NCBI RefSeq assembly: GCF_003992315.1 | Contig: NZ_RQVE01000010.1 | Coordinates: forward strand, 17,851-81,850 | Direction: 5' to 3' | DNA length: 64,000 nucleotides | Source of the DNA: Veillonella sp. 3891 | GTDB lineage: Bacteria; Bacillota; Negativicutes; Veillonellales; Veillonellaceae | In this document: positions 53,844 through 63,835 of the stretch, one piece after another | How the letters are laid out: every line of letters begins with the position of its first letter | Numbering within the stretch: position 1 is the first letter of the stretch | Position numbers and translations under genes: made by a program | The notes under the pieces: generated by a model | Database searches by the model: none | What the model was told of the DNA's origin: nothing | What the model saw: the letters and a program-made list of their open reading frames with translations, nothing else

Positions 53844-55202
53844 ATGCGCATACTACATACAGCAGACTGGCATTTGGGACGACTATTTTATAATGAACAT
53901 TTAACAACAGACCAAGCCCATGTGCTGGAACACCAATTCTTTCCTTTGTTGAAAGAGGAAAAGATTGATTTAGTAGTACTCGGTGGGGATGTCTTTGACC
54001 GCTCGGTGCCACCTATTGAGGCTATTGAGTTGTGGGATTCTGTACTCCATCGATTAGCCTTTACAGAGAAGATTCCCATGGTAGCTATTTCAGGTAATCA
54101 CGACAGTGGACCACGGCTTGCTATGGGGCGTAGTGCCTGGAAAACACATGGCATCCATTTGCTAGGACATGCCCACCAAGGCATGAAACCCATAACATTT
54201 CAAGATGCACATGGTCAACTTGATGTGTGGGCATTACCTTATGGAGAAGTGCGAGACATACAGACAGAACTGAATCGAGTAGGTATTGTTGGTGAAACCA
54301 TAGAGTCTACAATGAATGTCGGATCTAGTAAGCCTAGCAAGAAACGTCGAGTTAAATGTGAATCAGCAGATTTATTTGCTTCTTTAAGTGATGAAAGCAT
54401 TACGAATCTAAACAATTCCTCTTATATAGATAATACTGATATTTCTAGTATCGATGCTGTGGAAAATGATATACGCATTGATACAAACAAATACAACATG
54501 ACTATTGCAGATGCGTATCAACAGTGGGCATCCTATGCGACGAGTCGTTCACAGCGCTATCGCAGTCTTTGTCTAGCCCATGCCTTTGTGGCAGGTGGTA
54601 CTGAAAGTGAATCGGAGCGCCCTCTGTTAGTGGGTGGATCAGTACAAGTGCCGACCACGGTATTTAAAGACTTCCACTATACGGCATTGGGGCATTTACA
54701 TAAACCACAACGAATTGGGACGGACCATATTCGCTATAGTGGTTCTTTGTTGACGTATTCCTTTGATGAGGTGGGGTATAGCAAAAGTTTCACTATCGTT
54801 GATATGGATAGTAAGGGGGCTACAACCATCAGTGAAATTCCTATTGTAGGGCGTCGACAGTTTGTAAGCCTTACCGGTTATTTTGATGACTTACTAGCTA
54901 ATGAAAGTCTGCATACACAGCATCATAATGATTATGTGGAAATACGATTGTTAGATACGGCACCTGTAGTGGATGGGATGCGGCGCTTGCGAAAAGTATT
55001 TCCTTACTGTATGCGATTAGAATTGGTAGGTCGCATGGAAGTGGTGCGAGATACAACGGGAGCTAAACGATTTAAGGAATTAAATGAACGAGATTTGTTC
55101 GCTCAATTTGCCAAGGAAGCTAGGAATGAAGAGCTTTCACAAGAAGAATTAGACTTTATGGAAGGTTTGTGGCATCGTGTATTAAGGGAGGAAGAAGCAT
55201 GA
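53844..55202 (+). CDS. sbcD: Exonuclease SbcD (Mre11-type) with an insert
   Basis: 452 residues; most SbcD proteins have about 380-410. The phosphoesterase motifs are HTADWHLG (residues 4-11), GGDVFDRS, SGNHDSG and, after the insert, AHAFVAGG and LGHLHKPQ. The extra part is at about residues 150-215: it is polar, rich in Ser, Asn and Asp, and lacks a fold I can recognise. SbcD is the nuclease of the SbcCD complex, which opens hairpins and trims DNA ends. It overlaps sbcC by 4 bases. Confidence 0.95.
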   Translation: MRILHTADWHLGRLFYNEHLTTDQAHVLEHQFFPLLKEEKIDLVVLGGDVFDRSVPPIEAIELWDSVLHRLAFTEKIPMVAISGNHDSGPRLAMGRSAWKTHGIHLLGHAHQGMKPITFQDAHGQLDVWALPYGEVRDIQTELNRVGIVGETIESTMNVGSSKPSKKRRVKCESADLFASLSDESITNLNNSSYIDNTDISSIDAVENDIRIDTNKYNMTIADAYQQWASYATSRSQRYRSLCLAHAFVAGGTESESERPLLVGGSVQVPTTVFKDFHYTALGHLHKPQRIGTDHIRYSGSLLTYSFDEVGYSKSFTIVDMDSKGATTISEIPIVGRRQFVSLTGYFDDLLANESLHTQHHNDYVEIRLLDTAPVVDGMRRLRKVFPYCMRLELVGRMEVVRDTTGAKRFKELNERDLFAQFAKEARNEELSQEELDFMEGLWHRVLREEEA

Positions 55203-58200
55203 GACCCTTACGATTGGAAATGACTGCCTTTGGGCCCTATCCTAAGGAAGTAATCCTTGATTTTGCTGTGTTGTCTAATCAATCTATGTTTTTGATTACA
55301 GGGCCTACAGGGGCAGGTAAAACAAGCATATTGGATGCCATTGTGTATGCTCTGTATGGTCAAACGAGTGGTGGTCTTCGTGATGGATCAGATATGCGCA
55401 GTGATTATGCAGATGCCATAACACCTACATCAGTGATGTTTGAGTTTAAAGTAGGTGACCACCGGTATCGGATGGAACGAACGCCGAAGCAAGAATTGCT
55501 GAAAAAGCGTGGTACTGGTACAAGGACCGTATTGGCTACGGCTGCCATCAGTGAATGGATTGATGATGAATGGAAATTACTTACTACGAAAGCCCAAGAA
55601 ATCCGTGACTATGTGCAACAGATTATCGGATTTCGAGTGGACCAATTTTTACAAGTTGTCCTACTACCACAAGGTGATTTTAGAAAATTATTAGTGGCGC
55701 CTACATCAGAACGGGAAGTGCTATTACATACGATTTTTAAAACTTCAGTATATAAACGCATGCAAGACCTACTGAAAGAAGAACTGGCCAAGGCTACCGT
55801 AGGGATTCAAGATACATTGCAAAAGGTTGAGTTTTTGCTGAGTACCTACACAGTAGATACGTTGCAGGACTTAGTGGCGTTAGTGGAAGAAGAACGTAAG
55901 TACTTAATTGAACGTGAAGGGGAACGCAAGGAGAAGCAACACCAATATGAATCATTGCAAGTGGCCTATGTAAAGCATGAAAATTACGCCCATTTATTAG
56001 CGCGCAAGGAGCAGTATAGTAAGGCTTTAGCTAGTCATAAAGAGGGGGAAAAAGAACATATTGCATTAGGGGAAACGATTGACCGTTGGGAACGGTTGGA
56101 AAAAATTCGCATTCCTCTGAATCAATATGAGAAGTTACAAGGTACTTTCAATACAAATAAAGAAAAGCTGGACATATTAGAAACATCTTTGCAATCTGTA
56201 GCTGTATTGTTACAAAGTTTGGATTGTAAGCGTGAACAGCTAGAAATGCAAGCGGACACGTATGCAAAGCAAAAAGAGCAATATCACCAATTGCAGGCCT
56301 TGCAACAAGAAGTGGAACGGTATGGTGAACTCTTGGAGAAACGGACTGCATTAGAGGTGGACCAAGTGCAAAAGATACAGCAACAAGGTGGAGTGCAGGA
56401 GATATTGGCAGCAAGTCAAACCAATATAGAAATGCAGCGCCAGTGCTTAGAAGAAATGAATCTTAAGTTACAAAGTTATACTTCTTTAGGTGAGGAAAAA
56501 TTATGTACTAGTGAACTGAAGAGTTGGTGGGATTCCTTAAAGGGTGTAGTAGATAAATTGTGTAGTGCTTGGGAGACTCAAACTGTGTATAGTAAGCAGT
56601 TGGAGGAGGAACGACAGGCCTGTAAGACTCGTGAAGGACTATATCATCATAATGAGCAATTATTGCGACAACACCAAGCTTATGAAGTGAGTTTGCAATT
56701 GGAAGAACAAGCGCCATGTCCTGTATGTGGTTCCCTCGACCATCCACAGTTAGCACAAGCTCCATCGGAAGAGATTGTACGTGAAACGGTAGATAGACTC
56801 CGCCGAGAGTTCCAAGTTAGTCAAACACAGGTGGCAACGATAGAAACTAAGTTAGCTCACAGTGAAGAAGAAGTAGAACGATATAGTAAAGAATGGAATC
56901 GTCTATGCGAAACCTACCCAAAAGTTACAGAAGATGTTCAAAGAGAATCTATACTGCGCTTGGGTCGGATATTGGAAACAGCTATAAAAGTCAAGGAAAT
57001 AGACATGGTAGCTGAACGCCTCCAATGGTGGCAGAAAACTGTGGATATAGAAATAATAGACCAGACTTTCAAAGAGATACAAAAAGAGTTAGTGAATGCA
57101 GAAAAGGATAAAATAGAGTTAGAAACAAAACTCAGTACATTGCAAACAGAATTGCAAGCAGTAGAAGCTAACTTTCATGCCAAACAACTAGAACTGACAA
57201 TCTTAATAGGTCAAATAGAAACGATAAGTCAAGATGTTCAGCATATAACAACAGAAATACATCGTATTGAAAAGAGTATAGCCCCTTTCACAGTGGATAC
57301 GTATATGATGGAACTGAAAGGATTGTCGGATGCTTTGAAGCGATATGAAGCGGACTGTAAAGCGGTAGAGGAAGAACGACAAATGAGTCAAGCAAAACAG
57401 GCTGCACTCACTGCAGAAGTAGGTGCCCTCAGAGAGCACAAAGTGCGCATGAAACAGGATATAGAAAGTTTGAGCAAGGATATTGAACAAGTATTAGCAG
57501 CGGAATCTCTTACCATCGATACATTTAAAAAGGAATCTCATGCATTTGATACATTGCCAGCATGGAAAGAAACCTTTAATGCCTATAACAGTGAAACATT
57601 ACGGTTAAACTCCTTGTTAGAAGAAGTGAAAAATGATTTAGCTAGTTATGCCACTGCACCAAAGGAAATAGACAAAGAATCGGTTGACGGCTTACAGCAA
57701 GAATTGAAAGATTTAGGGGAAGTCATTGGTACTTTAAAATCGCAAGTGACTGGTAAGGAAAAAACTATCCAAGAGATTTCAGAGTTAGAAGCGACTACCA
57801 AAGAGTTGTCGGACCGTCGGGCCTTTATTTTTGGGTTAGCTGATTTAGCGAATGGCGGAGATTCAGGTATGAAAGGTGTCAGTTTTGAACGCTACGTGCT
57901 GGGTGCTATCCTGGAAGAAGTATTGAGTGCAGCAAACTTACGACTTCATGATATGAGTCGTGGTCGTTATCGACTAGAACGATCATTAGAGGAAGGAGGC
58001 CGTGGTGCCCGAGGATTGGACATTGCTGTCTTTGATGCCTATACAGGGGCGAGCCGTCCTGCCAATACTCTGTCCGGTGGGGAAACCTTCTTGGCATCTT
58101 TAGGGCTGTCTATGGGATTAGCAGATGTGATCCAATCCTATGCAGGGGGCATTCATCTAGACACTATGTTTATTGATGAAGGTTTTGGTACTTTGGATCC

Positions 58201-58363
58201 AGATACATTAGATGTGGCAATGGAAACGCTAGTGGCATTGCAATCCCAAGGTCGATTGGTGGGGATTATATCTCATGTACCAGAATTGCAACAACAAATT
58301 GGTGCACACTTGGTGGTGACAAAAACCGATGAGGGAAGCAGGGCTTACTTTCAAGTACAGTGA
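55199..58363 (+). CDS. sbcC: Exonuclease SbcC (Rad50-type ATPase)
   Basis: 1054 residues from the ATG at 55199; the ribosome site GGGAGG lies inside sbcD. Walker A is GPTGAGKTS (about 37-45), two long coiled coils surround the zinc hook CPVCGSLDHP (about 513-522), and the C-terminal head has LSGGETFLASLGLSMGLADVI and Walker B FIDEGFGTLD. It partners SbcD in cutting hairpins and protein-blocked DNA ends. Confidence 0.96.
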   Translation: MRPLRLEMTAFGPYPKEVILDFAVLSNQSMFLITGPTGAGKTSILDAIVYALYGQTSGGLRDGSDMRSDYADAITPTSVMFEFKVGDHRYRMERTPKQELLKKRGTGTRTVLATAAISEWIDDEWKLLTTKAQEIRDYVQQIIGFRVDQFLQVVLLPQGDFRKLLVAPTSEREVLLHTIFKTSVYKRMQDLLKEELAKATVGIQDTLQKVEFLLSTYTVDTLQDLVALVEEERKYLIEREGERKEKQHQYESLQVAYVKHENYAHLLARKEQYSKALASHKEGEKEHIALGETIDRWERLEKIRIPLNQYEKLQGTFNTNKEKLDILETSLQSVAVLLQSLDCKREQLEMQADTYAKQKEQYHQLQALQQEVERYGELLEKRTALEVDQVQKIQQQGGVQEILAASQTNIEMQRQCLEEMNLKLQSYTSLGEEKLCTSELKSWWDSLKGVVDKLCSAWETQTVYSKQLEEERQACKTREGLYHHNEQLLRQHQAYEVSLQLEEQAPCPVCGSLDHPQLAQAPSEEIVRETVDRLRREFQVSQTQVATIETKLAHSEEEVERYSKEWNRLCETYPKVTEDVQRESILRLGRILETAIKVKEIDMVAERLQWWQKTVDIEIIDQTFKEIQKELVNAEKDKIELETKLSTLQTELQAVEANFHAKQLELTILIGQIETISQDVQHITTEIHRIEKSIAPFTVDTYMMELKGLSDALKRYEADCKAVEEERQMSQAKQAALTAEVGALREHKVRMKQDIESLSKDIEQVLAAESLTIDTFKKESHAFDTLPAWKETFNAYNSETLRLNSLLEEVKNDLASYATAPKEIDKESVDGLQQELKDLGEVIGTLKSQVTGKEKTIQEISELEATTKELSDRRAFIFGLADLANGGDSGMKGVSFERYVLGAILEEVLSAANLRLHDMSRGRYRLERSLEEGGRGARGLDIAVFDAYTGASRPANTLSGGETFLASLGLSMGLADVIQSYAGGIHLDTMFIDEGFGTLDPDTLDVAMETLVALQSQGRLVGIISHVPELQQQIGAHLVVTKTDEGSRAYFQVQ

Positions 58364-58392
58364 TTGTATTCCCTTGGTACCTATGTTAGAAT
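58364..58392 (+). promoter_or_regulatory. Candidate promoter before the VOC gene
   Basis: TTGTAT (58364-58369), 17-base spacer, extended -10 TGTTAGAAT (58384-58392), directly after the sbcC stop. Confidence 0.5.
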
Positions 58393-58426
58393 AATACTGT
58401 TATTTACTAGGAATTAAGGAGGAAGT

Positions 58427-58801
58427 ATGAAATTTAGCTTTGCTCATAATAATATTAATGTGAAAGATTTGGATAAGAGTCTATCCTTTTACAAAGAAGC
58501 CTTAGGATTAGAAGAAGTAGACCATATTGATGGAGAAGATGGATCTTTTAAAATTGTCTATCTAGGAGACGGTACTAATCCTCATCGTTTAGAATTAACA
58601 TGGTTGCGTGATTGGGATCGTCCTTACAATTTAGGTGACAATGAATTTCATGTGGCATTCTATGTAGATGATTATGAAGGTGCTTTGGCAAAACATAAGG
58701 CTATGAATTGTGTAGTCTATGAAAACGAAGCGATGGGTATCTATTTTATCGCTGACCCAGATGGATATTGGACTGAAATTATACCGGCAGGAGCCTATTA
58801 A
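58427..58801 (+). CDS. Glyoxalase/VOC-family protein, GloA-like
   Basis: 124 residues, one pair of beta-alpha-beta-beta-beta modules. FAHNNINVKDLDKSLSFYKEALGLEE is the typical start of lactoylglutathione lyase, with His4 as first metal ligand. A Glu ligand is likely in HRLELTW and in WTEIIPAG at the end. The enzyme would detoxify methylglyoxal, but VOC proteins vary, and the assignment beyond the family is moderate. It leads a tight run of five genes (to speE). Confidence 0.85.
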   Translation: MKFSFAHNNINVKDLDKSLSFYKEALGLEEVDHIDGEDGSFKIVYLGDGTNPHRLELTWLRDWDRPYNLGDNEFHVAFYVDDYEGALAKHKAMNCVVYENEAMGIYFIADPDGYWTEIIPAGAY

Positions 58802-58802
58802 T

Positions 58803-59504
58803 ATGGAGCATATGTTAACTCGCCTACAATGGTTGGTAGGGGAAGAAAAAATTAAAACTTTGCAGGGTAAGAAAGTCTTGCTATTTGGATGCGGTGGTGT
58901 TGGCTCTTTTGCGTTAGAAGCGTTAGTGCGTTCAGGTGTTGGTCATATTGTCATTGTTGATGGCGACCAAGTAACGATGAGTAATATTAATCGCCAACTT
59001 ATTGCGTTGCCAAGCACTGTGGGTCGACGCAAGGTAGAGGTGGCAAAAGAACGAGCCTTAGCAATCAATCCTAATCTACATATTGAAGCCTATGATATGA
59101 TCTATACTGGTGAAAGTCATCCAAATTTCATCACCGATATTACCCCGGATTTTGTGATTGATGCTATCGATATGGTAAGTGCTAAACTATCTATCATTGA
59201 AACGTGTTATAATAGTCATATACCATGTATATCTTCTATGGGCACAGGTAACAAAATGTGGCCAGACCAATTGAAGATTACAGATATTAGTAAGACCCAT
59301 ACATGCCCATTGGCGAAGGTGATGCGTAAAGAATTACGTCGTCGTGGCATTAAAAAGCAAACTGTATTATTTTCAACAGAACAACCGATGACACCGAACC
59401 GAGATGACGATTCTAGAAGTCCAGGTTCCTGCGGTTTTGTTCCGTCTGTAGCAGGATTGCATTTAGCGGGTCACGTGATTAGAACTTTTTTGGAGGTACA
59501 GTAA
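58803..59504 (+). CDS. tcdA: tRNA threonylcarbamoyladenosine dehydratase
   Basis: 233 residues from the ATG at 58803, one base after the VOC stop. TcdA cyclises t6A37 of tRNA to ct6A with ATP. The nucleotide-binding [19 protein letters not shown] (about 32-50), [13 protein letters not shown] and the SMGTGNK segment are typical of the TcdA branch of the MoeB/ThiF/E1-like family. The C-terminal [16 protein letters not shown] is also usual. Confidence 0.93.
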   Translation: MEHMLTRLQWLVGEEKIKTLQGKKVLLFGCGGVGSFALEALVRSGVGHIVIVDGDQVTMSNINRQLIALPSTVGRRKVEVAKERALAINPNLHIEAYDMIYTGESHPNFITDITPDFVIDAIDMVSAKLSIIETCYNSHIPCISSMGTGNKMWPDQLKITDISKTHTCPLAKVMRKELRRRGIKKQTVLFSTEQPMTPNRDDDSRSPGSCGFVPSVAGLHLAGHVIRTFLEVQ

Positions 59505-59935
59505 TGAAAAAGGCAATTATTCATATGGAATACGGTGACATTGTTATCGAATTATTTGAAAACGAAGCTCCTGGCACAGTAGCTAACTTTGTAAAATTAA
59601 TCAAAGAAGGTTTCTACGATACTTTGAAATTCCATCGTGTCATCCCTGGTTTCGTAGCACAAGGTGGTTGCCCAATGGGGACTGGCGTAGGTGGCCCTGG
59701 TTACACAATTCCTTGTGAAACTAAAGGCAACCCGCATAAACATGTTCGTGGCGCTTTGTCTATGGCTCATCGTGGACCTAACACAGGAGGTAGCCAATTC
59801 TTTATCGTCTATGAACCACAACCTCATTTAGATGGTGTTCATACTGTATTCGGACAAGTTATTGAAGGTATGGATGTAGTGGATAAAATCCAACAAGGCG
59901 ACCGTATGCAAACTGTTGAGGTAGTAGAAGACTAA
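59504..59935 (+). CDS. Peptidyl-prolyl cis-trans isomerase, cyclophilin type
   Basis: 143 residues, a minimal cytosolic cyclophilin without a signal peptide. Its start overlaps the tcdA stop by one base, behind GGAGG. The active-site strand [13 protein letters not shown] (about 44-56) and GGSQFFI (about 88-94) are present. It speeds prolyl isomerisation in protein folding. Its stop in turn overlaps the next start by one base. Confidence 0.95.
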   Translation: MKKAIIHMEYGDIVIELFENEAPGTVANFVKLIKEGFYDTLKFHRVIPGFVAQGGCPMGTGVGGPGYTIPCETKGNPHKHVRGALSMAHRGPNTGGSQFFIVYEPQPHLDGVHTVFGQVIEGMDVVDKIQQGDRMQTVEVVED

Positions 59936-60579
59936 TGGCAGGAATCAAACGCTATCGTATTGAACATCCTGAATGGTTGCAAGTGAAAAAGGATGGGAAT
60001 TTTTCCTATGGGTATGACCAAGAATGGTATGCAGATGCGTGGAAACGCTTAGCAGGTTGTGGACCGACTACGGCTACACAGGTGATTTCCTATGTGCTTT
60101 TCCGTGATGGTCATTTACCTGTGGAGACTGCTGCAGACGGAGACCAAGCCTTGGAACGTATGAATCAGGTATGGGAATACGTGCGCCCTCGTTATGGTGG
60201 TGGACTCTATAAAAGTACTTGGTGGGAACAAGGTGTCAACCAATATATGGCAGATAGTAATCTGCCATATACCGTGAAACGATTGCCGATTTTTCCTCTG
60301 AAAGGAAGCCCTTATACGGTAGAGGAAGTAACAGCCTTTATTCAACGTGGTTTGGAACAAGATTGTCCTGTCGCATTTTTGAATCGTCATCGTGGACAGG
60401 AAGAGGGTCTATCTACATGGCATTGGGTTCCTATCGTATCCATGCAAGTCAACAATGATGACACACGATGTGTTGTCTATGATGAAGGTATGGAACGAAC
60501 TTTTTCCCTACGCCGTTGGTTACGAGATAATTTGCTGGGTGGAGCTTTTTTATACATCCAGCCACAATGTGAGGAGTAA
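59935..60579 (+). CDS. Papain-like C39-type fold protein, unknown role
   Basis: 214 residues, no signal peptide. A Cys in AGCGPTTATQVISY (about residue 40) and a His in STWHWVPIVSM (about 164) followed by an Asp in YDEG stand where the cysteine-peptidase family C39-like proteins have their catalytic residues. Trp-rich segments (STWWEQGVNQYM) surround them. It is translated with the cyclophilin and followed after 3 bases by speE. A peptidase or transglutaminase-like role is inference; no substrate is suggested by the neighbours. Confidence 0.6.
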   Translation: MAGIKRYRIEHPEWLQVKKDGNFSYGYDQEWYADAWKRLAGCGPTTATQVISYVLFRDGHLPVETAADGDQALERMNQVWEYVRPRYGGGLYKSTWWEQGVNQYMADSNLPYTVKRLPIFPLKGSPYTVEEVTAFIQRGLEQDCPVAFLNRHRGQEEGLSTWHWVPIVSMQVNNDDTRCVVYDEGMERTFSLRRWLRDNLLGGAFLYIQPQCEE

Positions 60580-60582
60580 GAC

Positions 60583-61431
60583 ATGACACAATGGATTAAA
60601 GAAATGCAATCCCCTCATCTTGCGTTATGCGCAGAAGTGGATGAAATTTTATATTCTGGAAAATCCGACTTTCAAACGATTGAAGTCGCTCATAGTTTAG
60701 AATACGGTAATATGCTTGTTTTGGATGGTGTGTTTCAAACATCGGAACGAGAAGAATTTGTGTATCATGAAATGATGAGCCACATTCCGTTATTCCTACA
60801 TCCAAATCCTAAGCACGTACTGATCATCGGTGGTGGTGATGGTGGTGTTGCTAGAGAATGTGTACGACATAGCTGTGTAGAAACAGTGACAATGGTTGAA
60901 ATCGATGGTAAAGTAGTGGAATTAGCAAAACAGTATTTGCCATCTATTGCTGATGCAATGATCCGCCAAGATCCAAAATTGACAGTAACTATTGGTGACG
61001 GTATTGGTCATGTAGCGGAAAAAGAAAATTTCTATGATGTAATCATCGTAGATTGCTCGGATCCAATCGGTCCTGGTGAAGGTTTATTTACAGAAGAATT
61101 TTACAAAAATACCTATCGTGCATTGAAGGAAGACGGGCTGTTTGTACAACAAACAGAATCTCCAGTGATGCACCAACAATTAGTATCTGACGTGTTCTAC
61201 TATGTGAATAAACATTTCCCTGTGACTCGTCTATATACAGCATTTATTCCGTTGTACCCGACAGGTATGCATTGCTTTACTATGGGATCTAAGAAACATG
61301 ACCCATTAGAATGGGATCCAAATCGTGCTCAAGATTTTACAACTAAATACTATAACTATGGCATCCAAAAATCTGCTTTCGTATTGCCAACATTTGTAAA
61401 ACAATACTTACAAGCTCGAATCGCAGAATAA
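60583..61431 (+). CDS. speE: Spermidine synthase
   Basis: 282 residues. SpeE transfers an aminopropyl group from decarboxylated SAM to putrescine. The substrate-binding motif VLDGVFQTSEREEFVYHEMM (about 46-65) and the cofactor loop VLIIGGGDGGVARE (about 79-92) are present, with DCSDPIGPGEGLFTEEFY (about 155-172). It ends the five-gene run. No speA, speD or speB gene is in the window. Confidence 0.95.
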   Translation: MTQWIKEMQSPHLALCAEVDEILYSGKSDFQTIEVAHSLEYGNMLVLDGVFQTSEREEFVYHEMMSHIPLFLHPNPKHVLIIGGGDGGVARECVRHSCVETVTMVEIDGKVVELAKQYLPSIADAMIRQDPKLTVTIGDGIGHVAEKENFYDVIIVDCSDPIGPGEGLFTEEFYKNTYRALKEDGLFVQQTESPVMHQQLVSDVFYYVNKHFPVTRLYTAFIPLYPTGMHCFTMGSKKHDPLEWDPNRAQDFTTKYYNYGIQKSAFVLPTFVKQYLQARIAE

Positions 61432-61469
61432 ATCCTTTACCTAGGAGTGCTATAGATTCGAAGTTATGG

Positions 61470-61502
61470 ACTAGCACTTTCCTCGTGAAAGTGCTAGTTT
61501 TG
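61470..61502 (+). terminator. Terminator after speE
   Basis: ACTAGCACTTTC / GAAAGTGCTAGT, 12-bp stem with loop CTCGT, then TTTT. Confidence 0.9.
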
Positions 61503-61664
61503 CGTATGGGCGTTACCATCGAATAGGGTTGATATTCAAAATAATAGGTAAACTTATGGTATGTTTGTGAAGTAGATATATTACAATATAGTCGTTAAGT
61601 GCAACTGGTGTAGCGTAACTCTTTATAACTATAAAGCTTGAAAAAATATTTGTGATATATAGTA
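61503..61664. other. Gene-free stretch between speE and the RclA-like gene
   Basis: A/T-rich, nothing recognisable. A 62-codon open frame on the minus strand (61513-61701) has no ribosome site and unusual composition, and I do not regard it as a gene. Confidence 0.6.
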
Positions 61665-61693
61665 TTGAAATTCCTAGTGAATAGGTATACAAT
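61665..61693 (+). promoter_or_regulatory. Promoter of the RclA-like gene
   Basis: TTGAAA (61665-61670), 17-base spacer, TACAAT (61688-61693). The leader is about 70 bases. Confidence 0.6.
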
Positions 61694-61768
61694 AAGAACA
61701 ATATTGTAGTTACAATGAAATATATAATACACTTTTATTCATGTGAATTAACAAAAGGGGAGACTATA

Positions 61769-63094
61769 ATGAAACAATACGACTTACTCGTTATCGGCTT
61801 CGGTAAAGCTGGCAAAACATTAGCTGCCACATTTGGCAAAGAAGGAAAGCAAGTAGCTTTAATTGAACAAGATCCAGCTATGTATGGTGGTACATGCATT
61901 AATATCGGATGTATCCCTACAAAAACAATGATCGTAGGCGCTGATAAAGGTAAAAACTACGAAGCAGCGAAAGCAACTCGTGATACAGTAGTAGGCAAAT
62001 TAAATGCAAAAAACTTAAACATGTTAACATCCAATCCAAATGTAACGGTGTACACTGGTCATGGTAAATTTGTTTCCAATAAAGAAGTAGAAGTAACAAC
62101 AGCAGACGGTGTGGAAACATTGACGGCTGAAATTATTATCATTAATACAGGTGCTACTAATGTAGTGCTTCCAATTCCAGGGCTATCTACATCTAAATTT
62201 GTATATAACAGTACTGAACTACAAGCGCTACATACATTGCCAAAACGGTTAGGTATCATTGGCTGCGGTAATATCGGCATTGAGTTTGCTAATCTATACG
62301 CGCGATTAGGTGCTGAAGTAACTGCTTTTGAAAGTGGGGACAGAATTTTAAAACGTGAAGATGCAGATGTAGCTGCCTTGGCACAACAATATCTAGAAGA
62401 AGATGGCATCCGATTCCACTTTAACGCTGTCACAAAAGAAATTAAAAACGTAGGTGATACTGTGGTAGTGGTGACTGAAAGTGGAGAAGAGTTTGTTTTC
62501 GATGCGCTGTTACATGCTACAGGTCGTAAAGCAAATACAGAAGGTCTTGGCTTAGAGCATACAGATATTCAAGTTCGTCCTAATGGTTCTATCGTAACAG
62601 ATGAAACATTGATGACAGCTGTTCCTAAGGTATTTGCTGTAGGCGATGTAAACGGAGGTCAACAATTTACATATGTATCTTTAGATGACTTCCGCATTGT
62701 CAATCGTGTATTGCATGGGGATGAAAGTTATACATTAGGTAATCGTTCACACGTGCCATATTCTACTTTCATTACACCTGCTTTATCCCATGTAGGTTTA
62801 CATGAAGAAGAGGCGAAGGCACAATACCCAAATGCTGTAACAGCGGTATTACCAGTGAACAATATGCCACGTCATGCAGTCAATCAAGATCCACGTGGTG
62901 TATTTAAATTAACAGTAAATAAGGATACTGGTTTGATCCTAGGTGCTACTTTGTTTGGTAAAAATTCCGAAGAGTTAATTAACATCATTAAAATGGCGAT
63001 GGACAACGATATTAAGTATACATACTTACGTGACCAAATCTTTACACATCCAACAATGGGTGAAAACCTAAATGATTTAGCTAAGCTAATTTAA
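61769..63094 (+). CDS. RclA-like FAD disulfide oxidoreductase
   Basis: 441 residues from the ATG at 61769, preceded by AAGGGGAG. The FAD loop VIGFGKAGKTLAATFGKEGK (about 7-26) and the redox-active disulfide GGTCINIGCIPTK (about 39-51) mark a class I pyridine nucleotide-disulfide reductase. The IGFGKAGKT start, VYNSTELQAL, FTYVSLDDFRIV and IFTHPTMGENLNDL agree with E. coli RclA, which protects against reactive chlorine and reduces copper(II). It stands alone without rclB or rclC. Dihydrolipoamide dehydrogenase or mercuric reductase are less likely. Confidence 0.87.
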   Translation: MKQYDLLVIGFGKAGKTLAATFGKEGKQVALIEQDPAMYGGTCINIGCIPTKTMIVGADKGKNYEAAKATRDTVVGKLNAKNLNMLTSNPNVTVYTGHGKFVSNKEVEVTTADGVETLTAEIIIINTGATNVVLPIPGLSTSKFVYNSTELQALHTLPKRLGIIGCGNIGIEFANLYARLGAEVTAFESGDRILKREDADVAALAQQYLEEDGIRFHFNAVTKEIKNVGDTVVVVTESGEEFVFDALLHATGRKANTEGLGLEHTDIQVRPNGSIVTDETLMTAVPKVFAVGDVNGGQQFTYVSLDDFRIVNRVLHGDESYTLGNRSHVPYSTFITPALSHVGLHEEEAKAQYPNAVTAVLPVNNMPRHAVNQDPRGVFKLTVNKDTGLILGATLFGKNSEELINIIKMAMDNDIKYTYLRDQIFTHPTMGENLNDLAKLI

Positions 63095-63480
63095 TAAAGA
63101 GCTTACCAATGATATAAGATAGTAGTAGAATATTAGGTGCTACGTAATCCCTTAATATATCAAAAAAATGTACGGCAAAAGAGGAATAGTAAAATAGTCC
63201 CAAAATAACTAGAGGAGTGTTGATAGCAAATAATCAACATTCCTTTAATTTTGTATATAGTAAGTAAAACATACAAAACTAAACTATAGACTATCTTAAT
63301 AATCTATTACGGTTGATAGTGAGGAATATCTATAGATGAGATGAATGTTGAAAATATACTTTGAATTAGCAGGTAACAAAAGTAAAATACAAGTATATAA
63401 GAGAAAATGGTGATAGAAATGTAAGTGGAAATAGAAAGAGTACTCCATGATAAAAATAGAAAATAAAATATTAAAAAGGG
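63095..63480 (+). other. Gene-free stretch before the tRNA cluster
   Basis: A/T-rich. It holds the terminator at 63213-63252; nothing else is recognised. Confidence 0.6.
63213..63252 (+). terminator. Terminator after the RclA-like gene
   Basis: AGGAGTGTTGAT / ATCAACATTCCT (one G-T pair), 8-base loop, then TTAATTTT. Confidence 0.75.
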
Positions 63481-63481
63481 G

Positions 63482-63510
63482 TTTACAAGAAAAAGATTAT
63501 TTGATATACT
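63482..63510 (+). promoter_or_regulatory. tRNA cluster promoter P1
   Basis: TTTACA (63482-63487), 17-base spacer, extended -10 TGATATACT (63502-63510). Confidence 0.75.
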
Positions 63511-63594
63511 TTAAAAACATCAGCGGTGCTCATGTCATGACCTAATGGTTAGCATGAGATAGTAGAACAGTTAAAAAAGTTTTTTAAAAAGTGG

Positions 63595-63623
63595 TTGACA
63601 CAAAAAACATTAACTGATATACT
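63595..63623 (+). promoter_or_regulatory. tRNA cluster promoter P2
   Basis: Consensus TTGACA (63595-63600), 17-base spacer, extended -10 TGATATACT (63615-63623). The strongest promoter in the window, 49 bases before the first tRNA. Confidence 0.88.
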
Positions 63624-63671
63624 AAATATCGTTGTAAGGCACGATAGTGCTAAACAGAATAAATATCCTGT

Positions 63672-63748
63672 GGTGGGTATGGTGAAGCGGTTAACACGGC
63701 GGATTGTGGCTCCGTTATGCATGGGTTCGATCCCCATTACTCACCCCA
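63672..63748 (+). tRNA. tRNA-His (GTG)
   Basis: Anticodon loop TTGTGGC. Encoded extra G at position -1 facing C73, as histidine tRNAs need; CCA encoded. Confidence 0.96.
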
Positions 63749-63754
63749 CAACAC

Positions 63755-63829
63755 AGGGGTGTAGCCAAGCGGTAAGGCATCGGACTTTGACTCCGACATG
63801 CGATGGTTCGATCCCATCCACCCCTGCCA
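63755..63829 (+). tRNA. tRNA-Gln (TTG)
   Basis: Acceptor AGGGGTG / CACCCCT, anticodon loop CTTTGAC (TTG), GGTTCGATCCC T arm, encoded CCA. Six bases after tRNA-His. Confidence 0.96.
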
Positions 63830-63835
63830 TTTTAT

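Noticed and set aside
61513..61701. 62-codon minus-strand ORF
   Set aside because: No ribosome site, overlaps the promoter of the RclA-like gene, composition unlike real genes here.
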